From NCBI RefSeq assembly GCF_002211285.1, contig NZ_LOKX01000002.1, positions 62,001 to 126,000 of the forward strand: a stretch of DNA of 64,000 nucleotides, in the 5' to 3' direction. Position 1 is the first letter of the stretch. Every line of letters begins with the position of its first letter. This DNA is from Rhizobium sp. R635. Its GTDB lineage: Bacteria > Pseudomonadota > Alphaproteobacteria > Rhizobiales > Rhizobiaceae. The notes beneath the pieces were generated by a model. It worked only from the letters and a program-made list of their open reading frames with translations. It ran no database searches and was not told the DNA's origin. Position numbers and translations under genes: made by a program. Shown here in pieces: positions 45,243-54,955 of this stretch.

Positions 45243-45331
45243 CGTCGTTCCAACTCGTTGCAATAGAAATGACCGGCCGGAGAAACCGGCCGGACAGGAA
45301 ACGGCAGACCTCAGGGAAAGTCCGGAACCGA

Positions 45332-46159
45332 TCAGACACTGTCCGTCTTGGCGACGTCGGAGGAAGCCGAAGCCTCGTCAAGTGCCTGTTGGGAACGCTG
45401 ACGCTCCACGAGTCGTGCCGCGTAGATGGAAATCTCGTAGAGAAGGATCGTCGGTATCGCAAGGCCGATCTGGGACATCGGATCGGGCGGTGTCAGGACC
45501 GCGGCCACGACGAAGGCGAGCACGATGGCGAATTTGCGCTTTTCGGCGAGCCATTGCGACGTGAGCAACCCGACGCGGGCAAGAAGCGTGGTGATCACGG
45601 GAAGCTGGAAGACGAGGCCGAAGGAAAAGACCAGCGTCATGATCAGGCTCAGATATTCCGAAACCTTCGGCAGGAGCGAGATTGCTACCTCATCATGGCC
45701 CGGCGCCTGCTGCATCGACAGGAAGAACCACATGACCATCGGCGTGAAGAAGAAATAGACGAGCGCCGCGCCCAGGAGGAACAAAATCGGGGAAGCGATC
45801 AGGAACGGCAGGAAGGCCGCCCGTTCATTCTTATAGAGGCCTGGGGCGACGAACTTGTAGATTTGCGCGGCGATGATCGGGAAAGCGATGACAAGGCCGC
45901 CGAACATCGCAACCTTCACCTGCGTGAAGAAGAATTCCTGCGGCGCGGTGTAGATGAGCTGCGCCTTCTCGACATCGAGATTGGCCCAGCTGACGGCCAG
46001 CTTGTAGGGATAGACCAGGTAATTGAAGATGTGCTTGGCGAAAAAGAAGCACACGATAAAGGCGATGAAGAACGCCCCGATCGACCACATCAGCCGCGTG
46101 CGCAGCTCCATCAGGTGCTCGATCAACGGCTGCGGCTTGTCTTCGATATCACCGCTCAT
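45332..46159 (-). CDS. tatC: Sec-independent protein translocase TatC
   Basis: TatC is the receptor for twin-arginine signal peptides. The 275-residue protein has six predicted helices and the family motifs [37 protein letters not shown], and FGLVFQLPV. It has a hydrophilic C-terminal tail (about 250-275). The start overlaps tatB's stop by 4 bases (ATGA), showing coupling. Confidence 0.96.
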   Translation of the reverse strand: MSGDIEDKPQPLIEHLMELRTRLMWSIGAFFIAFIVCFFFAKHIFNYLVYPYKLAVSWANLDVEKAQLIYTAPQEFFFTQVKVAMFGGLVIAFPIIAAQIYKFVAPGLYKNERAAFLPFLIASPILFLLGAALVYFFFTPMVMWFFLSMQQAPGHDEVAISLLPKVSEYLSLIMTLVFSFGLVFQLPVITTLLARVGLLTSQWLAEKRKFAIVLAFVVAAVLTPPDPMSQIGLAIPTILLYEISIYAARLVERQRSQQALDEASASSDVAKTDSV

Positions 46160-46761
46160 GCCTCGTCCTTCTTCTCAGTCTGCGCCGGCGTCTTCGGCGT
46201 TGCGGGCTTCCTGGCCGCCGTCGTGCGTTTCGGCTTTTCCACGGGCACGGCAACCGCGGCAGCGGCATCGGCCTTATCGGCAGCCTTGGCGCGCGGCTTG
46301 CGCTGCGCCTTCGGCTTGGCGGCAACCGTATCGGCCTGGACGGCCGCTGCGGCGACGGGTTCCGGCGCCTGCACCAGCGGCGGCGTTTCCGGCAGGCTCA
46401 TCGACGGCGTCGGAGCGGAAACGGCGGACGGCGGCACTTCGGTCTTGTTGTCAGGAGGCGTACTCGCCTTCTGCAGGTCCGCCTTGATCTCGTTGCCCAT
46501 CTGGCGAAGGGGATTCATCGCCTCGCGCAGACTGTTGACCGGATTGAGCCTCTGGGCGTCACTGATCGTCTGGCGGACATCGTCAAGTTCGGCCTCGCGC
46601 AGCGCTTCGTCGAACTGCGCACGGAATTCACCCGCCACCTTGCGGGCACGCTGCGTCATCTTGCCGAAAGCGCGCAGCATCGGCGGCAAATCCTTGGGAC
46701 CGACAACCACGATCAGTACGACCGCGATGACCAAAAGCTCGGTCCAGCCAATATCGAACAT
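46156..46761 (-). CDS. tatB: Sec-independent protein translocase TatB
   Basis: TatB partners TatC in recognising Tat substrates. The 201-residue protein has the N-terminal helix MFDIGWTELLVIAVVLIVVVGPKDLP and an amphipathic helix to about residue 65. The rest is a long low-complexity tail (about 100-201) rich in Ala, Pro and Lys, longer than in E. coli TatB (171 residues) and of unknown use. It lies 50 bases downstream of tatA. Confidence 0.95.
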   Translation of the reverse strand: MFDIGWTELLVIAVVLIVVVGPKDLPPMLRAFGKMTQRARKVAGEFRAQFDEALREAELDDVRQTISDAQRLNPVNSLREAMNPLRQMGNEIKADLQKASTPPDNKTEVPPSAVSAPTPSMSLPETPPLVQAPEPVAAAAVQADTVAAKPKAQRKPRAKAADKADAAAAVAVPVEKPKRTTAARKPATPKTPAQTEKKDEA

Positions 46762-46811
46762 GCAAGGCTCCTGGACGGGAAGCGCGGGGGCTGCGCTTTT
46801 CCCGGACTTGG

Positions 46812-47003
46812 TTACTTCGTTTCGTCGGCCTTGTGATCGACGGTCTTCGCCGTATCAGGCGCATCTTCGTCCGTCATGCCCTTCTTGAAGCTCTTGATGC
46901 CCTTGGCGACGTCGCCCATCAGTTCCGGGATCTTGCCGCGACCGAACAACAACAGCACGATGACCAGAACGATCAGCCAGTGCCACATGCTAAAAGAACC
47001 CAT
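46812..47003 (-). CDS. tatA: Sec-independent protein translocase TatA
   Basis: TatA multimers form the Tat pore. The 63-residue protein has a short transmembrane helix [23 protein letters not shown] with the FGRGK hinge, then the amphipathic helix [13 protein letters not shown]. It is the first gene of tatABC on the minus strand. ScpB starts the next unit upstream. Confidence 0.96.
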
Positions 47004-47184
47004 TACGCTAACTCCCTGTTGTGATGTTCCCTAATGTAAGAATTTCCCACACCGTTTCCAACATCAAGCCCTTTGAACTGAGCTTAATGTCACGGTATCG
47101 CCCTTTGTGACAAGCCACAGACCCGCCGAAAAATGGTGAGCACCATTGTTTTCGCCATGCATGGCAAAAGCAAGACGAAGTCCT

Positions 47185-47889
47185 TCAATCTTCGGAGGTA
47201 GAGCGCGGGGCGAGCAACCCGAGTTCTTCGAGATCCATCTGGGTGATCGGGTCCTCGTCCTCGGTCAGCTCGTCGTTCATCAATGGCGAGGGAATATTGA
47301 AATTCGCCGGAATGCGGCCGGACAGCAGCCCCGCGCCCTTCAACTCTTCGAGACCGGGCAGATCGCGCAGCTCCTCGAGGCCGAAATGGTCGAGAAAGTC
47401 GCGCGTCGTGCCCAATGTCACCGGCCGGCCCGGCGTGCGCCTGCGGCCGCGAAAACGCACCCAGCCGGCTTCCATCAGCACGTCGAGCGTACCCCGCGAG
47501 GTCTGGACGCCGCGGATGTCCTCGATTTCGGCACGCGTCACCGGCTGGTGATAGGCGATGATCGCCAGCACTTCCAATGCCGCGCGCGAAAGCTTCTTCA
47601 CTTCATTGTCGTCACGGCGGATAACGAAGGAAAGATCGGCGGCGGTGCGGAAGGCCCAGGCGCCCTCGACCTGGACGAGATTGACGCCACGCGGGGCATA
47701 TTGCTCCTTCAGGCGCAGCATGATCGCGCGCACGTCCGCGCCCCTTGGCAGGCGCTCGGCGAGGAAGGCTTCGGAAACCGGCTGCGAAGAGGCGAAGACC
47801 AGCGCCTCGGCCGTGCGCTCGGCCTCGATCTCGGCCTGCAAGTCGCGGTATTCCCCTTCGAAATCCTCTTCGCTTTTCGGATCGATCAA
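47185..47889 (-). CDS. scpB: Segregation and condensation protein B
   Basis: ScpB is the winged-helix kite subunit of the SMC condensin-like complex. The 234-residue protein has EALVFASSQPVSEAFLAERLP, LEVLAIIAYHQPVTRAEIEDIRGVQTSRGTLDVLMEAGWVRFRGRR and the LGTTRDFLDHFGLEELRDLPGLEEL motif. Its start overlaps the scpA stop by 4 bases. Confidence 0.95.
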   Translation of the reverse strand: MIDPKSEEDFEGEYRDLQAEIEAERTAEALVFASSQPVSEAFLAERLPRGADVRAIMLRLKEQYAPRGVNLVQVEGAWAFRTAADLSFVIRRDDNEVKKLSRAALEVLAIIAYHQPVTRAEIEDIRGVQTSRGTLDVLMEAGWVRFRGRRRTPGRPVTLGTTRDFLDHFGLEELRDLPGLEELKGAGLLSGRIPANFNIPSPLMNDELTEDEDPITQMDLEELGLLAPRSTSED

Positions 47890-48743
47890 GCCGGCCGCTC
47901 CTGTTCAACCACCTGCAGCGTGGCGTGCTTGGGGCCGCGACGCATGAAAATAGGCTGAAACGCCCCATCCTGGCGGATTTCCAGCTTGCCCTCCCGCACC
48001 AGCTCCAGCGAGGCGGCAAAGGCGCTGGCGATCGCCGTGACGCGTTCCTCCGGCCCTGCGAGATAACGCAGCAGATAATGCTCCATTGCCGTCCAGTCGC
48101 CGATCTCACCGATCATCTGGGTCAGCAATTCGCGGGCATCGGTCAACGACCAGACGTTGCGCCGCTCGATCGTCACCTGGGTGACAGCGTGACGCTGGCG
48201 CAGCGCCGCATAGGCGGTCAGGAGATCGTAGAGGCTCGCCGCGTAGGCGGATTGCTGCCGGTCGGGAATATGCTCCGGTGCGCCGCGGGCAAAGATATCG
48301 CGGCCGAGGCGGTTGCGGTTGACGAGACCTTCCGCCGCCTGGCGCATGGCTTCGAGGCGTTTCAGGCGAAAGGCGAGCGTTGCCGCCATTTCCTCGCCGG
48401 AAGGGCCGTCGTCCTTGATCTGCTGGGGTATCAGCAGGCGCGACTTGAGATAGGCAAGCCAGGCCGCCATGACGAGATAATCGGCGGCAAGCTCGATGCG
48501 GATGCGCCGGGCGCTTTCGACGAACTGCAGATATTGCTCGGCGAGCGCCAGCACCGAAATGCGCGACAGGTCGACCTTCTGGTTGCGGGCAAGATAGAGC
48601 AACAGATCGAGCGGGCCTTCGAAGCCGGCGACGTCGATCACCAGCGCCGGCTCGTGGCTGGCGCGCTCGGTGCCGTTATCCTGCCACAGCTTGTCCATCG
48701 GCGTTGCCGCCTGCGGACGTTCCGTGCCCTTGACCGTGTTCAC
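47886..48743 (-). CDS. scpA: Segregation and condensation protein A
   Basis: ScpA is the kleisin of the SMC-ScpAB complex needed for chromosome segregation. The 285-residue protein has FEGPLDLLLYLARNQKVDLSRISVLALAEQYLQFV near residue 45 and the AADYLVMAAWLAYLKSRLLIP motif, and ends with a winged-helix-type C-terminus. The first 30 residues are poorly conserved, so translation may begin later. nagZ lies 18 bases upstream. Confidence 0.94.
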   Translation of the reverse strand: MNTVKGTERPQAATPMDKLWQDNGTERASHEPALVIDVAGFEGPLDLLLYLARNQKVDLSRISVLALAEQYLQFVESARRIRIELAADYLVMAAWLAYLKSRLLIPQQIKDDGPSGEEMAATLAFRLKRLEAMRQAAEGLVNRNRLGRDIFARGAPEHIPDRQQSAYAASLYDLLTAYAALRQRHAVTQVTIERRNVWSLTDARELLTQMIGEIGDWTAMEHYLLRYLAGPEERVTAIASAFAASLELVREGKLEIRQDGAFQPIFMRRGPKHATLQVVEQERPA

Positions 48744-48761
48744 TCAACTGCTCCCTTACGA

Positions 48762-49775
48762 TCAGACCGTCGCAAACATCGCCTCGAACTCCGCCCTCGT
48801 TTCCGCTTCATCCGTCCCATCCGGCGCCGTGAAGCCTGCCTCCACCGCCTTTGCGCGGGCAAGCGACTGGCCAGCGAGTGGCGGAACATTTGCCACGACT
48901 TCCAGCATCTCGTCCATCTTGCCATTGCAATGCAGCACGATATCGCATCCGCCTGCAATAATATTCGCCGCACGTTGACCGATCGTGCCCGAAAGTGCGT
49001 TCATCGAACTGTCGTCGGAAAGCAGCAGACCGTCGAAACCGATATGCTCGCGGATGACGCCGTCGACGACCTTGCGTGAGGTCGTCGCCGGATTATCCGG
49101 ATCGATAGCGGTAAAGACGAGATGGCAGGTCATCGCCATCAGCTCGTCCTTCATCGCGATGAAGGGCGGAAAATCGTGGGCCTCCAGCTCATCGCGCGAG
49201 ACCGTGACGACGGGCAGTTCCAGATGCGAATCCGCAAAGCCGCGACCGTGGCCGGGCATATGCTTCATCACAGGCAGCAGGCCGCCTGCCTTCAGCCCTT
49301 CGGCGGCCGCGCGGCCCATGGCGATAACAATCCCGGGATCGCCGCCATAGGCGCGGTCGCCGATGACGTTACTGCTGCCCTCGACCGGCACATCGAGCAC
49401 CGGCAGGCAATCGACATTGATGCCGAGGTTCAAAAGGTCGAAAGCGTGCAGGCGCGACATCAACCAGGCGGCGCGAAGCCCGAGCGCCGGATCGCGGCGA
49501 TAGAGATCGCCGAGCGCCTGGCCGGAAGGATAACGGGAGAGAATGGGCGGGCGGATGCGCTGGACGCGACCGCCCTCCTGGTCGATCAGCACCGGTGCAT
49601 GCCAGCCGACGCTGTCGCGCAGTTCGGCGACAAGATCGGAAATCTGCCCCGCTTCGGAGATGTTGCGCCCGAAGAGGATGAAGCCCCAGGGGCGCTCGCC
49701 CCGGTAAAGGGCTTTCTCTTCGGATGTGAGGGCAAGGCCGCTGCAGCCAAGGATCATCGCTTTTGATTCGGTCAT
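48762..49775 (-). CDS. nagZ: Beta-N-acetylglucosaminidase, glycoside hydrolase family 3
   Basis: NagZ removes GlcNAc from anhydromuropeptides during peptidoglycan recycling. The 337-residue protein shows LIDQEGGRVQRIRPP, NVDCLPVLDVPV, the acid/base loop KHMPGHGRGFADSHLELP (catalytic His-Asp dyad) and the nucleophile aspartate in GLLLSDDSSMNALSG. The ATG at 49775 starts MTESKAMILGCSG; an upstream ATG is not conserved. It precedes scpA and scpB, an arrangement common in alphaproteobacteria, together with the SPOR protein and argS. Confidence 0.95.
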   Translation of the reverse strand: MTESKAMILGCSGLALTSEEKALYRGERPWGFILFGRNISEAGQISDLVAELRDSVGWHAPVLIDQEGGRVQRIRPPILSRYPSGQALGDLYRRDPALGLRAAWLMSRLHAFDLLNLGINVDCLPVLDVPVEGSSNVIGDRAYGGDPGIVIAMGRAAAEGLKAGGLLPVMKHMPGHGRGFADSHLELPVVTVSRDELEAHDFPPFIAMKDELMAMTCHLVFTAIDPDNPATTSRKVVDGVIREHIGFDGLLLSDDSSMNALSGTIGQRAANIIAGGCDIVLHCNGKMDEMLEVVANVPPLAGQSLARAKAVEAGFTAPDGTDEAETRAEFEAMFATV

Positions 49776-49837
49776 GTGAGAATCATAGACCCGGTCCCGC
49801 CAAATGCGAGCAAGGTCACGCGCGATGCACAAAAAAG

Positions 49838-49864
49838 AGCGGCGGACCAATCCGGTCCGCCGCT
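49838..49864 (-). terminator. Rho-independent terminator of the SPOR-domain gene
   Basis: AGCGGCGGACC (49838-49848) pairs with GGTCCGCCGCT (49854-49864), with A- and T-runs on the two sides, so it can act in both directions. It lies 22 bases past the SPOR-protein stop. Confidence 0.9.
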
Positions 49865-49886
49865 TTTTTTGTTCAATGATCTACTG

Positions 49887-52800
49887 TTACTTGGAGATCA
49901 GGCAGCTTCCGCCAGCCGCGCGATATTGTTCGCAGAGTGCCGCGGCCTCATCCTTGGAGCCGGCCGGGATGCGGACACGGTAGAAAGTGCCCTTGCCGGC
50001 GATATCGGCCTTGCGGATCTCATGAGCGCGGCCACCAAGCACGCCGGCGAACTTCTTCGACAGGCTGGCATAGGATTTGTTCGCTTCGTCTTCCGATGGC
50101 AGCGAGGCGATCTGGATGCCGTAGCCGCCGGCGGACGCCGCCTGCTGCGGCTTTGCGGCAGCCGGTGTAGCGGCCGCGACCTCAGTCGTCTTCGGCTGCT
50201 GTGCGGACGGGCGGACGTTGCCCTTCTCGGTCACGGTGCCGACGATGTTGACAGGCTGTTCGGCCGGGCGGGCGATCGGAACCGGAGCGGTATCGGTGAT
50301 CTCAGTGGTCTTGACCGGACGGACAGGCGCATCGGCCGGGGCAGCATTTGCCGCCGCCGTGTCGACCGTTGCTACGGGCGTCGGCTGTGCCGGCGCGGCT
50401 TCGGCAGGTGCCGCGGAACGAGCATCGGCGGAAGCAACCTCGGCGCTTGCCGGGAAGCTTGCGGCCGATCCGCCGACCGGAGGCACGGCCGGAACCGACG
50501 GCGCAGCCGGGGTCGACTGGGCGGCCAAGGCCGGCTGAGCCTGCGGTGTCGCCTGGGCGGGCTGCGTCGGCTGATCGGCGGGCGCCAGTTCCTCGCGGGC
50601 AACCAACGTACCGTCCGGCTTGACGATCATCGTGCGGACCTTGCGCGGCGAAACCGACGGCGCCTTGTCGGCATCGCTTGCGGAACCGCTGTCGGCGCTG
50701 TCCTGGTTCGGCAGCAGACGCGGATCCTCCGTCTCGCCGACTGCGGTCGGCGTGATCTGATCGTTGGCGCCGGCGTTCTCGTCGTCCTCCGGCAGCGCTT
50801 CCGGTGTCAGCGTGCGCTGGACGACATCGACGGGCGCTTCATCGGAGGAAACGAGCGCTTTCTGCTTCGGCTCCTCGGCAGAACCCGCAACGCGGTCGTA
50901 GACGGCCTTGTCCTGGTTCGGCACGGTCTTGCCACCCGGGTTTTCCGGAACGACCTTGACCGGCTCCTTATCGGCAACGATCACGCGCGGTTCGCCCGAT
51001 GCGACGATGCCGAGCCCTTCCCCGTTCCAGACGGAGGAATAGACGCCATAACCGACACCAGCGAAGACCACGAGCACGACGGCGCCGGCAAGCAGGCGGC
51101 GCATCGAACGGGCGCGGCTGAAATCAGCGGCCTGGCTTGCCGATTCGATGTGGACTTCGGAAACATTCTCACGACGCTCGACGGGTTCGCGCACGCTGCG
51201 GCGGAAATCCTCCTCCAGCGCCCGCTCGAAATCATCGAGGCCATCGGCGATGGTGGGCTTGACCGGCTTTGCCGCGGCGGCGGCCGTATCGCGGACCGGC
51301 GCCGACGTTTCGCGCGGCTTGGCGGGTTCGAAAAAGCTCGCGATTTCCGCATCGAGATCGAAGTCGAAATCCGCGGTTTTCGCAACAGGCGCAGGCTGCT
51401 CGACCGGCGGCAAGGCCGGCACGTGCATGTCGTCGACGGTCTCGGGACGATCCTCCGGATCGGAGATCATCGCCGGATCGAACGGCAGGTCTTCGGTCGT
51501 ATCGGCAACCGGCGCCGCCCAGTTGAAGGCCGGAGCCGGAGCTGGAGCCGGCGGCTCCGGATTGAAGACCGGCGCGGGCTGCGCAGACGCGGCAGCAGCC
51601 TGCGGGCGCGTGATCGGCTGGGGCGCAGGAGTTGCCGGCTGCACCACAGGGGCGACCGCCTGCGGCTGCGGCGCTGTCACCAACGCCTGAGGTTCTGGCT
51701 GCGGCGCGGGCTCGACCGGCTCGGAAAAATCGAGATCGGAGAGTTCCAGTTCGATGCCGGCAAGATCCAGCTCGAAATCATGGCCGGCGAAGGGATCGTC
51801 GGCTTCCTGTACCGGCTGCGGCGCGCGGGAATAGACAGGCGCGGCAGGCTGCTGCGGAGCGACCTCGGCAAGCTGCGGCGCAATAGGCCTCGGGGCTTCA
51901 GCAACATAGGCTGGAGGCGGCTCGACCGGAGCAAACGCGATCGGCTCGGCCTCAACAGGTGCGGCGGCGACAACGGGCGCAGCCTCGATCGGCGCCGGCT
52001 GCGGCGCAACCGCCACCGGATTGGCACGCTTCATTACCGGGTTCGGCACGGGATAGCGCGAAACGTCGGCGAGCAGATCGTCAAGATCGAAAGTGCCGGC
52101 AGTGTGCGGCACTTCGGGAACGACTTCCGTCAGCGCGGCATCGGCCTGGATCTCGCCTTCGACGGCAGCGGCTATCAAATCGAAACCGGCATCGGATTCG
52201 AAATCCTGAAGTTCTTCCTCGATCTCGACGAATTCCTCGGCCTCGTCGGTCACTTCCGGCGCAGCCATCTCTTCATGGCGATCGAGCTCGGCGGGAAAGC
52301 CGAGCGACGGAGCCGCGGATTCGAATTCCTCGGAGGGCTCGACAGCGGCGACGGGCGCCGGCTGCTCGATTACGGGCTGCGGCTCGACCTCGGGAAGATC
52401 GGCGAGCGACGCCTCGGCCACGGGCTCGACTTCCGGTTCGGCCGCCGGCTCCGGCTGAACGACCGGTTCCTCGCGTTTGGCCGCATGGAAATTGGCAAGC
52501 GGCAGCCTGATGCTGGCGGCCGACCATTGCGGTGCCTTGGTAGGCTGCGGCACTGACGAAACGGGGGCTGCGCCGATCGACAGCTCGAGCTCCTCGATCA
52601 GGTCGCGTGCACCGCCGAAGGCCGATTGCACAGGCGCTTCGAAAGCGGGATCGACGGCAAGCTGCTGCGGACCGGTTGCCCAATCGACAGCCTGCTCGTC
52701 CCAGCCCTGTGCGGCGGGTGCCGCCTCTTCGACGGAAGCGACGGAAACCGGCTCGGGAGCCGGTGCGATTTCAGCAACAGGGGCCGTGTCGAGAACGGGC

Positions 52801-53072
52801 TCGACATAATCCTCAGGCTCGACATCTCCAGCGACCGGCTCAGCCGGCCGGTCGAGTTCGCCAAGCGGACGCGGCGAATCGTAACGGTCGAACTCGCGCA
52901 CAAGCTCGTCCTCGAGATCGAGGGCAGGCTCGCGCCGAGTGGCCTCGGTCACCGTATTCGCTGCAACACGAGGTTCGAAACCGACGATACGGGCAAGTTC
53001 GGCCAACGGATCGTCGTCAGCAAACAGATCGTCTTTTCCGCGCGTATCATACGCAAGTTGTTTCTCAGCCAT
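49887..53072 (-). CDS. Large SPOR-domain membrane protein, 1061 residues
   Basis: The protein has an acidic, Ala/Pro/Glu-rich cytoplasmic region of about 650 residues, one transmembrane helix (about 657-678, LLAGAVVLVVFAGVGYGVY), a Pro/Ala-rich periplasmic linker, and a C-terminal SPOR domain (about 985-1061, GYGIQIASLPSEDEANKSYASL to the end) that binds denuded septal glycan. The topology is that of FtsN/DamX-like division proteins, but the cytoplasmic part is far longer. A short DUF-like conserved N-terminus MAEKQLAYDTRGKDDLFADDDPLAEL precedes the low-complexity part. The ATG at 53072 is favoured over 53096. It lies between argS and nagZ. Confidence 0.9.
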   Translation of the reverse strand: MAEKQLAYDTRGKDDLFADDDPLAELARIVGFEPRVAANTVTEATRREPALDLEDELVREFDRYDSPRPLGELDRPAEPVAGDVEPEDYVEPVLDTAPVAEIAPAPEPVSVASVEEAAPAAQGWDEQAVDWATGPQQLAVDPAFEAPVQSAFGGARDLIEELELSIGAAPVSSVPQPTKAPQWSAASIRLPLANFHAAKREEPVVQPEPAAEPEVEPVAEASLADLPEVEPQPVIEQPAPVAAVEPSEEFESAAPSLGFPAELDRHEEMAAPEVTDEAEEFVEIEEELQDFESDAGFDLIAAAVEGEIQADAALTEVVPEVPHTAGTFDLDDLLADVSRYPVPNPVMKRANPVAVAPQPAPIEAAPVVAAAPVEAEPIAFAPVEPPPAYVAEAPRPIAPQLAEVAPQQPAAPVYSRAPQPVQEADDPFAGHDFELDLAGIELELSDLDFSEPVEPAPQPEPQALVTAPQPQAVAPVVQPATPAPQPITRPQAAAASAQPAPVFNPEPPAPAPAPAFNWAAPVADTTEDLPFDPAMISDPEDRPETVDDMHVPALPPVEQPAPVAKTADFDFDLDAEIASFFEPAKPRETSAPVRDTAAAAAKPVKPTIADGLDDFERALEEDFRRSVREPVERRENVSEVHIESASQAADFSRARSMRRLLAGAVVLVVFAGVGYGVYSSVWNGEGLGIVASGEPRVIVADKEPVKVVPENPGGKTVPNQDKAVYDRVAGSAEEPKQKALVSSDEAPVDVVQRTLTPEALPEDDENAGANDQITPTAVGETEDPRLLPNQDSADSGSASDADKAPSVSPRKVRTMIVKPDGTLVAREELAPADQPTQPAQATPQAQPALAAQSTPAAPSVPAVPPVGGSAASFPASAEVASADARSAAPAEAAPAQPTPVATVDTAAANAAPADAPVRPVKTTEITDTAPVPIARPAEQPVNIVGTVTEKGNVRPSAQQPKTTEVAAATPAAAKPQQAASAGGYGIQIASLPSEDEANKSYASLSKKFAGVLGGRAHEIRKADIAGKGTFYRVRIPAGSKDEAAALCEQYRAAGGSCLISK

Positions 53073-53133
53073 GCCTATCCCACTCGCAAACGCCAACGCT
53101 CAAATGCCAGCGCATTGTGGGGAAATGGTGACG

Positions 53134-54891
53134 TTATCGCATTTCGTCAGGTGCGGCAGTGCCTGTAATGGCGAGTCCCGACTTCAAAACCGACGCGACG
53201 GCGTACACCAGCCCAAGTCTGGCAATACTTGATTCTCGGTTTTTATCATTAACAAATCGTAATTCCGGCTGATCTTTACCTTTGTTCCAGTGCGCGTGGA
53301 ACGAACTGGCGAGGTCGTAGAGGTAAAAAGCGAGGCGATGCGGCTCCTGCGACTGGGCCGCCGCCTCGACCACACGCGGGAATTCGGCAAGCTTGGCAAC
53401 AAGCTGCAATTCGGCCGGATCACCAATGCCAGCAACGGTTTTCGCGAGATCTTCGGGCGAAACATCGAGGTCCGGAAAAGCCTCCCTCGCCTGCCGGAAG
53501 ACCGACATGCAGCGGGCGTGCGCGTACTGCACGTAGAAGACGGGATTGTCCTTCGACTGTTCCGTCACTTTGGCGAAATCGAAGTCGAGCGGTTCGGAAT
53601 TCTTGCGATAAAGCATCATGAAGCGGACCGAATCACGGCCGACTTCCTCGACGACGTCCCGAAGCGTGACGAAATCGCCGGAGCGCTTCGACATCTTCAC
53701 GGGCTCGCCATTGCGATAGAGCTTGACGAGCTGGCAGAGCAGCACCGTCAGCTTCGCCTTACCCTCCGAGACGCCGCGTGCAACCGCTTCCAGGCGCTTG
53801 ACGTAACCGCCATGGTCGGCGCCGAGCACATAGATCATCTCGTCGAAACCGCGGTCGAACTTGTTCTTGAAGTAGGCGACGTCGGCGGCGAAATAGGTGT
53901 AGGAGCCGTCCGACTTGATCAGCGGCCGGTCCATGTCATCGCCTACCTCGGTCGAGCGGAACAGCGTCTGCTCGCGGTCTTCCCAGTCTTCGGGAAGCTG
54001 CCCCTTCGGCGGCGGCAGCGTGCCCTTGTAGACGTAACCCTTGAAGGTCAGGTCGTTGATCGCCGTGCGGATGGCCGCCGCTCCATTGGCATGCAGGGTG
54101 CGCTCGGAAAAGAAGATGTCGTGATGGACGTTCAGCGCCGCCAGATCCTCGCGGATCATGACCATCATCGCATCGATCGTGCGGTCCTTGACGATCGGCA
54201 TCCATTGGTCTTCCGGCATGTTGTGCAGCCGCACGCCGTAATCGGCGGCCAGCGACTGGCCAACCGGCACGAGATAGTCACCCGGGTAAAGACCGGAAGG
54301 GATCTCGCCGATCCTTTCCCCGAGCGCTTCGCGATAACGCAGGAAGACGGAACGGGCGAGCACGTCGATCTGCGAGCCCGCATCGTTGATGTAATATTCC
54401 TTCTCGACGTCGTAGCCGGCAAAAGCGAGCAGGTTGGCGAGCGCGTCGCCGACGACAGCGCCGCGGCAATGGCCGACATGCATCGGGCCGGTCGGATTGG
54501 CCGAGACATATTCGACATTGACCTTGCGGCCCTCGCCGAGCGTCGAACGGCCGTAATCCGTGCCGGCGCCGATCATCGAGGCAAGGACCCGCTGCCAGTA
54601 GCCGACGGAGAGACGGATATTGATGAAACCGGGGCCCGCGACCGAGACATCGGCGACGTCGGCATCCTCTTTCAGCTTGGCAATGATGACGTCGGCCAGC
54701 GCGCGCGGATTGCTTCCGAGCGGTTTTGCCAGCACCATCGCGGCATTGGTCGCAACGTCGCCGTGGCTCGCATCGCGCGGCGGCTCGACGGTGATGCGGC
54801 CGAAATCGAGCTCGGATCGCTTTTCCCTGACCAGATCGATCTGTTCAAGGGCGGTTTTGATCCTGGCTTCGAAGTCGGTAAAAAGGTTCAT
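53134..54891 (-). CDS. argS: Arginyl-tRNA synthetase
   Basis: ArgS charges tRNA-Arg. The 585-residue class I enzyme has the HIGH-like HVGH motif in [35 protein letters not shown], the KMSK motif in [14 protein letters not shown], and a C-terminal DALR anticodon-binding domain. The N-terminal Add-1 domain (about 1-100) is present. dgt lies 64 bases upstream. Confidence 0.96.
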   Translation of the reverse strand: MNLFTDFEARIKTALEQIDLVREKRSELDFGRITVEPPRDASHGDVATNAAMVLAKPLGSNPRALADVIIAKLKEDADVADVSVAGPGFINIRLSVGYWQRVLASMIGAGTDYGRSTLGEGRKVNVEYVSANPTGPMHVGHCRGAVVGDALANLLAFAGYDVEKEYYINDAGSQIDVLARSVFLRYREALGERIGEIPSGLYPGDYLVPVGQSLAADYGVRLHNMPEDQWMPIVKDRTIDAMMVMIREDLAALNVHHDIFFSERTLHANGAAAIRTAINDLTFKGYVYKGTLPPPKGQLPEDWEDREQTLFRSTEVGDDMDRPLIKSDGSYTYFAADVAYFKNKFDRGFDEMIYVLGADHGGYVKRLEAVARGVSEGKAKLTVLLCQLVKLYRNGEPVKMSKRSGDFVTLRDVVEEVGRDSVRFMMLYRKNSEPLDFDFAKVTEQSKDNPVFYVQYAHARCMSVFRQAREAFPDLDVSPEDLAKTVAGIGDPAELQLVAKLAEFPRVVEAAAQSQEPHRLAFYLYDLASSFHAHWNKGKDQPELRFVNDKNRESSIARLGLVYAVASVLKSGLAITGTAAPDEMR

Positions 54892-54955
54892 CGCACTCTT
54901 CCATGCATAGGCTGTGCCAAAGGCTCAAATCGGCCCTCGGCGGGGCGACCGCTGC

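Noticed and set aside
49776-52556. A 926-codon plus-strand frame opposite the SPOR-domain gene
   Set aside because: It is extremely rich in Arg and Gly/Leu, as expected from reading the Ala/Pro/Glu repeat region on the other strand, and lies over a gene with clear domains.
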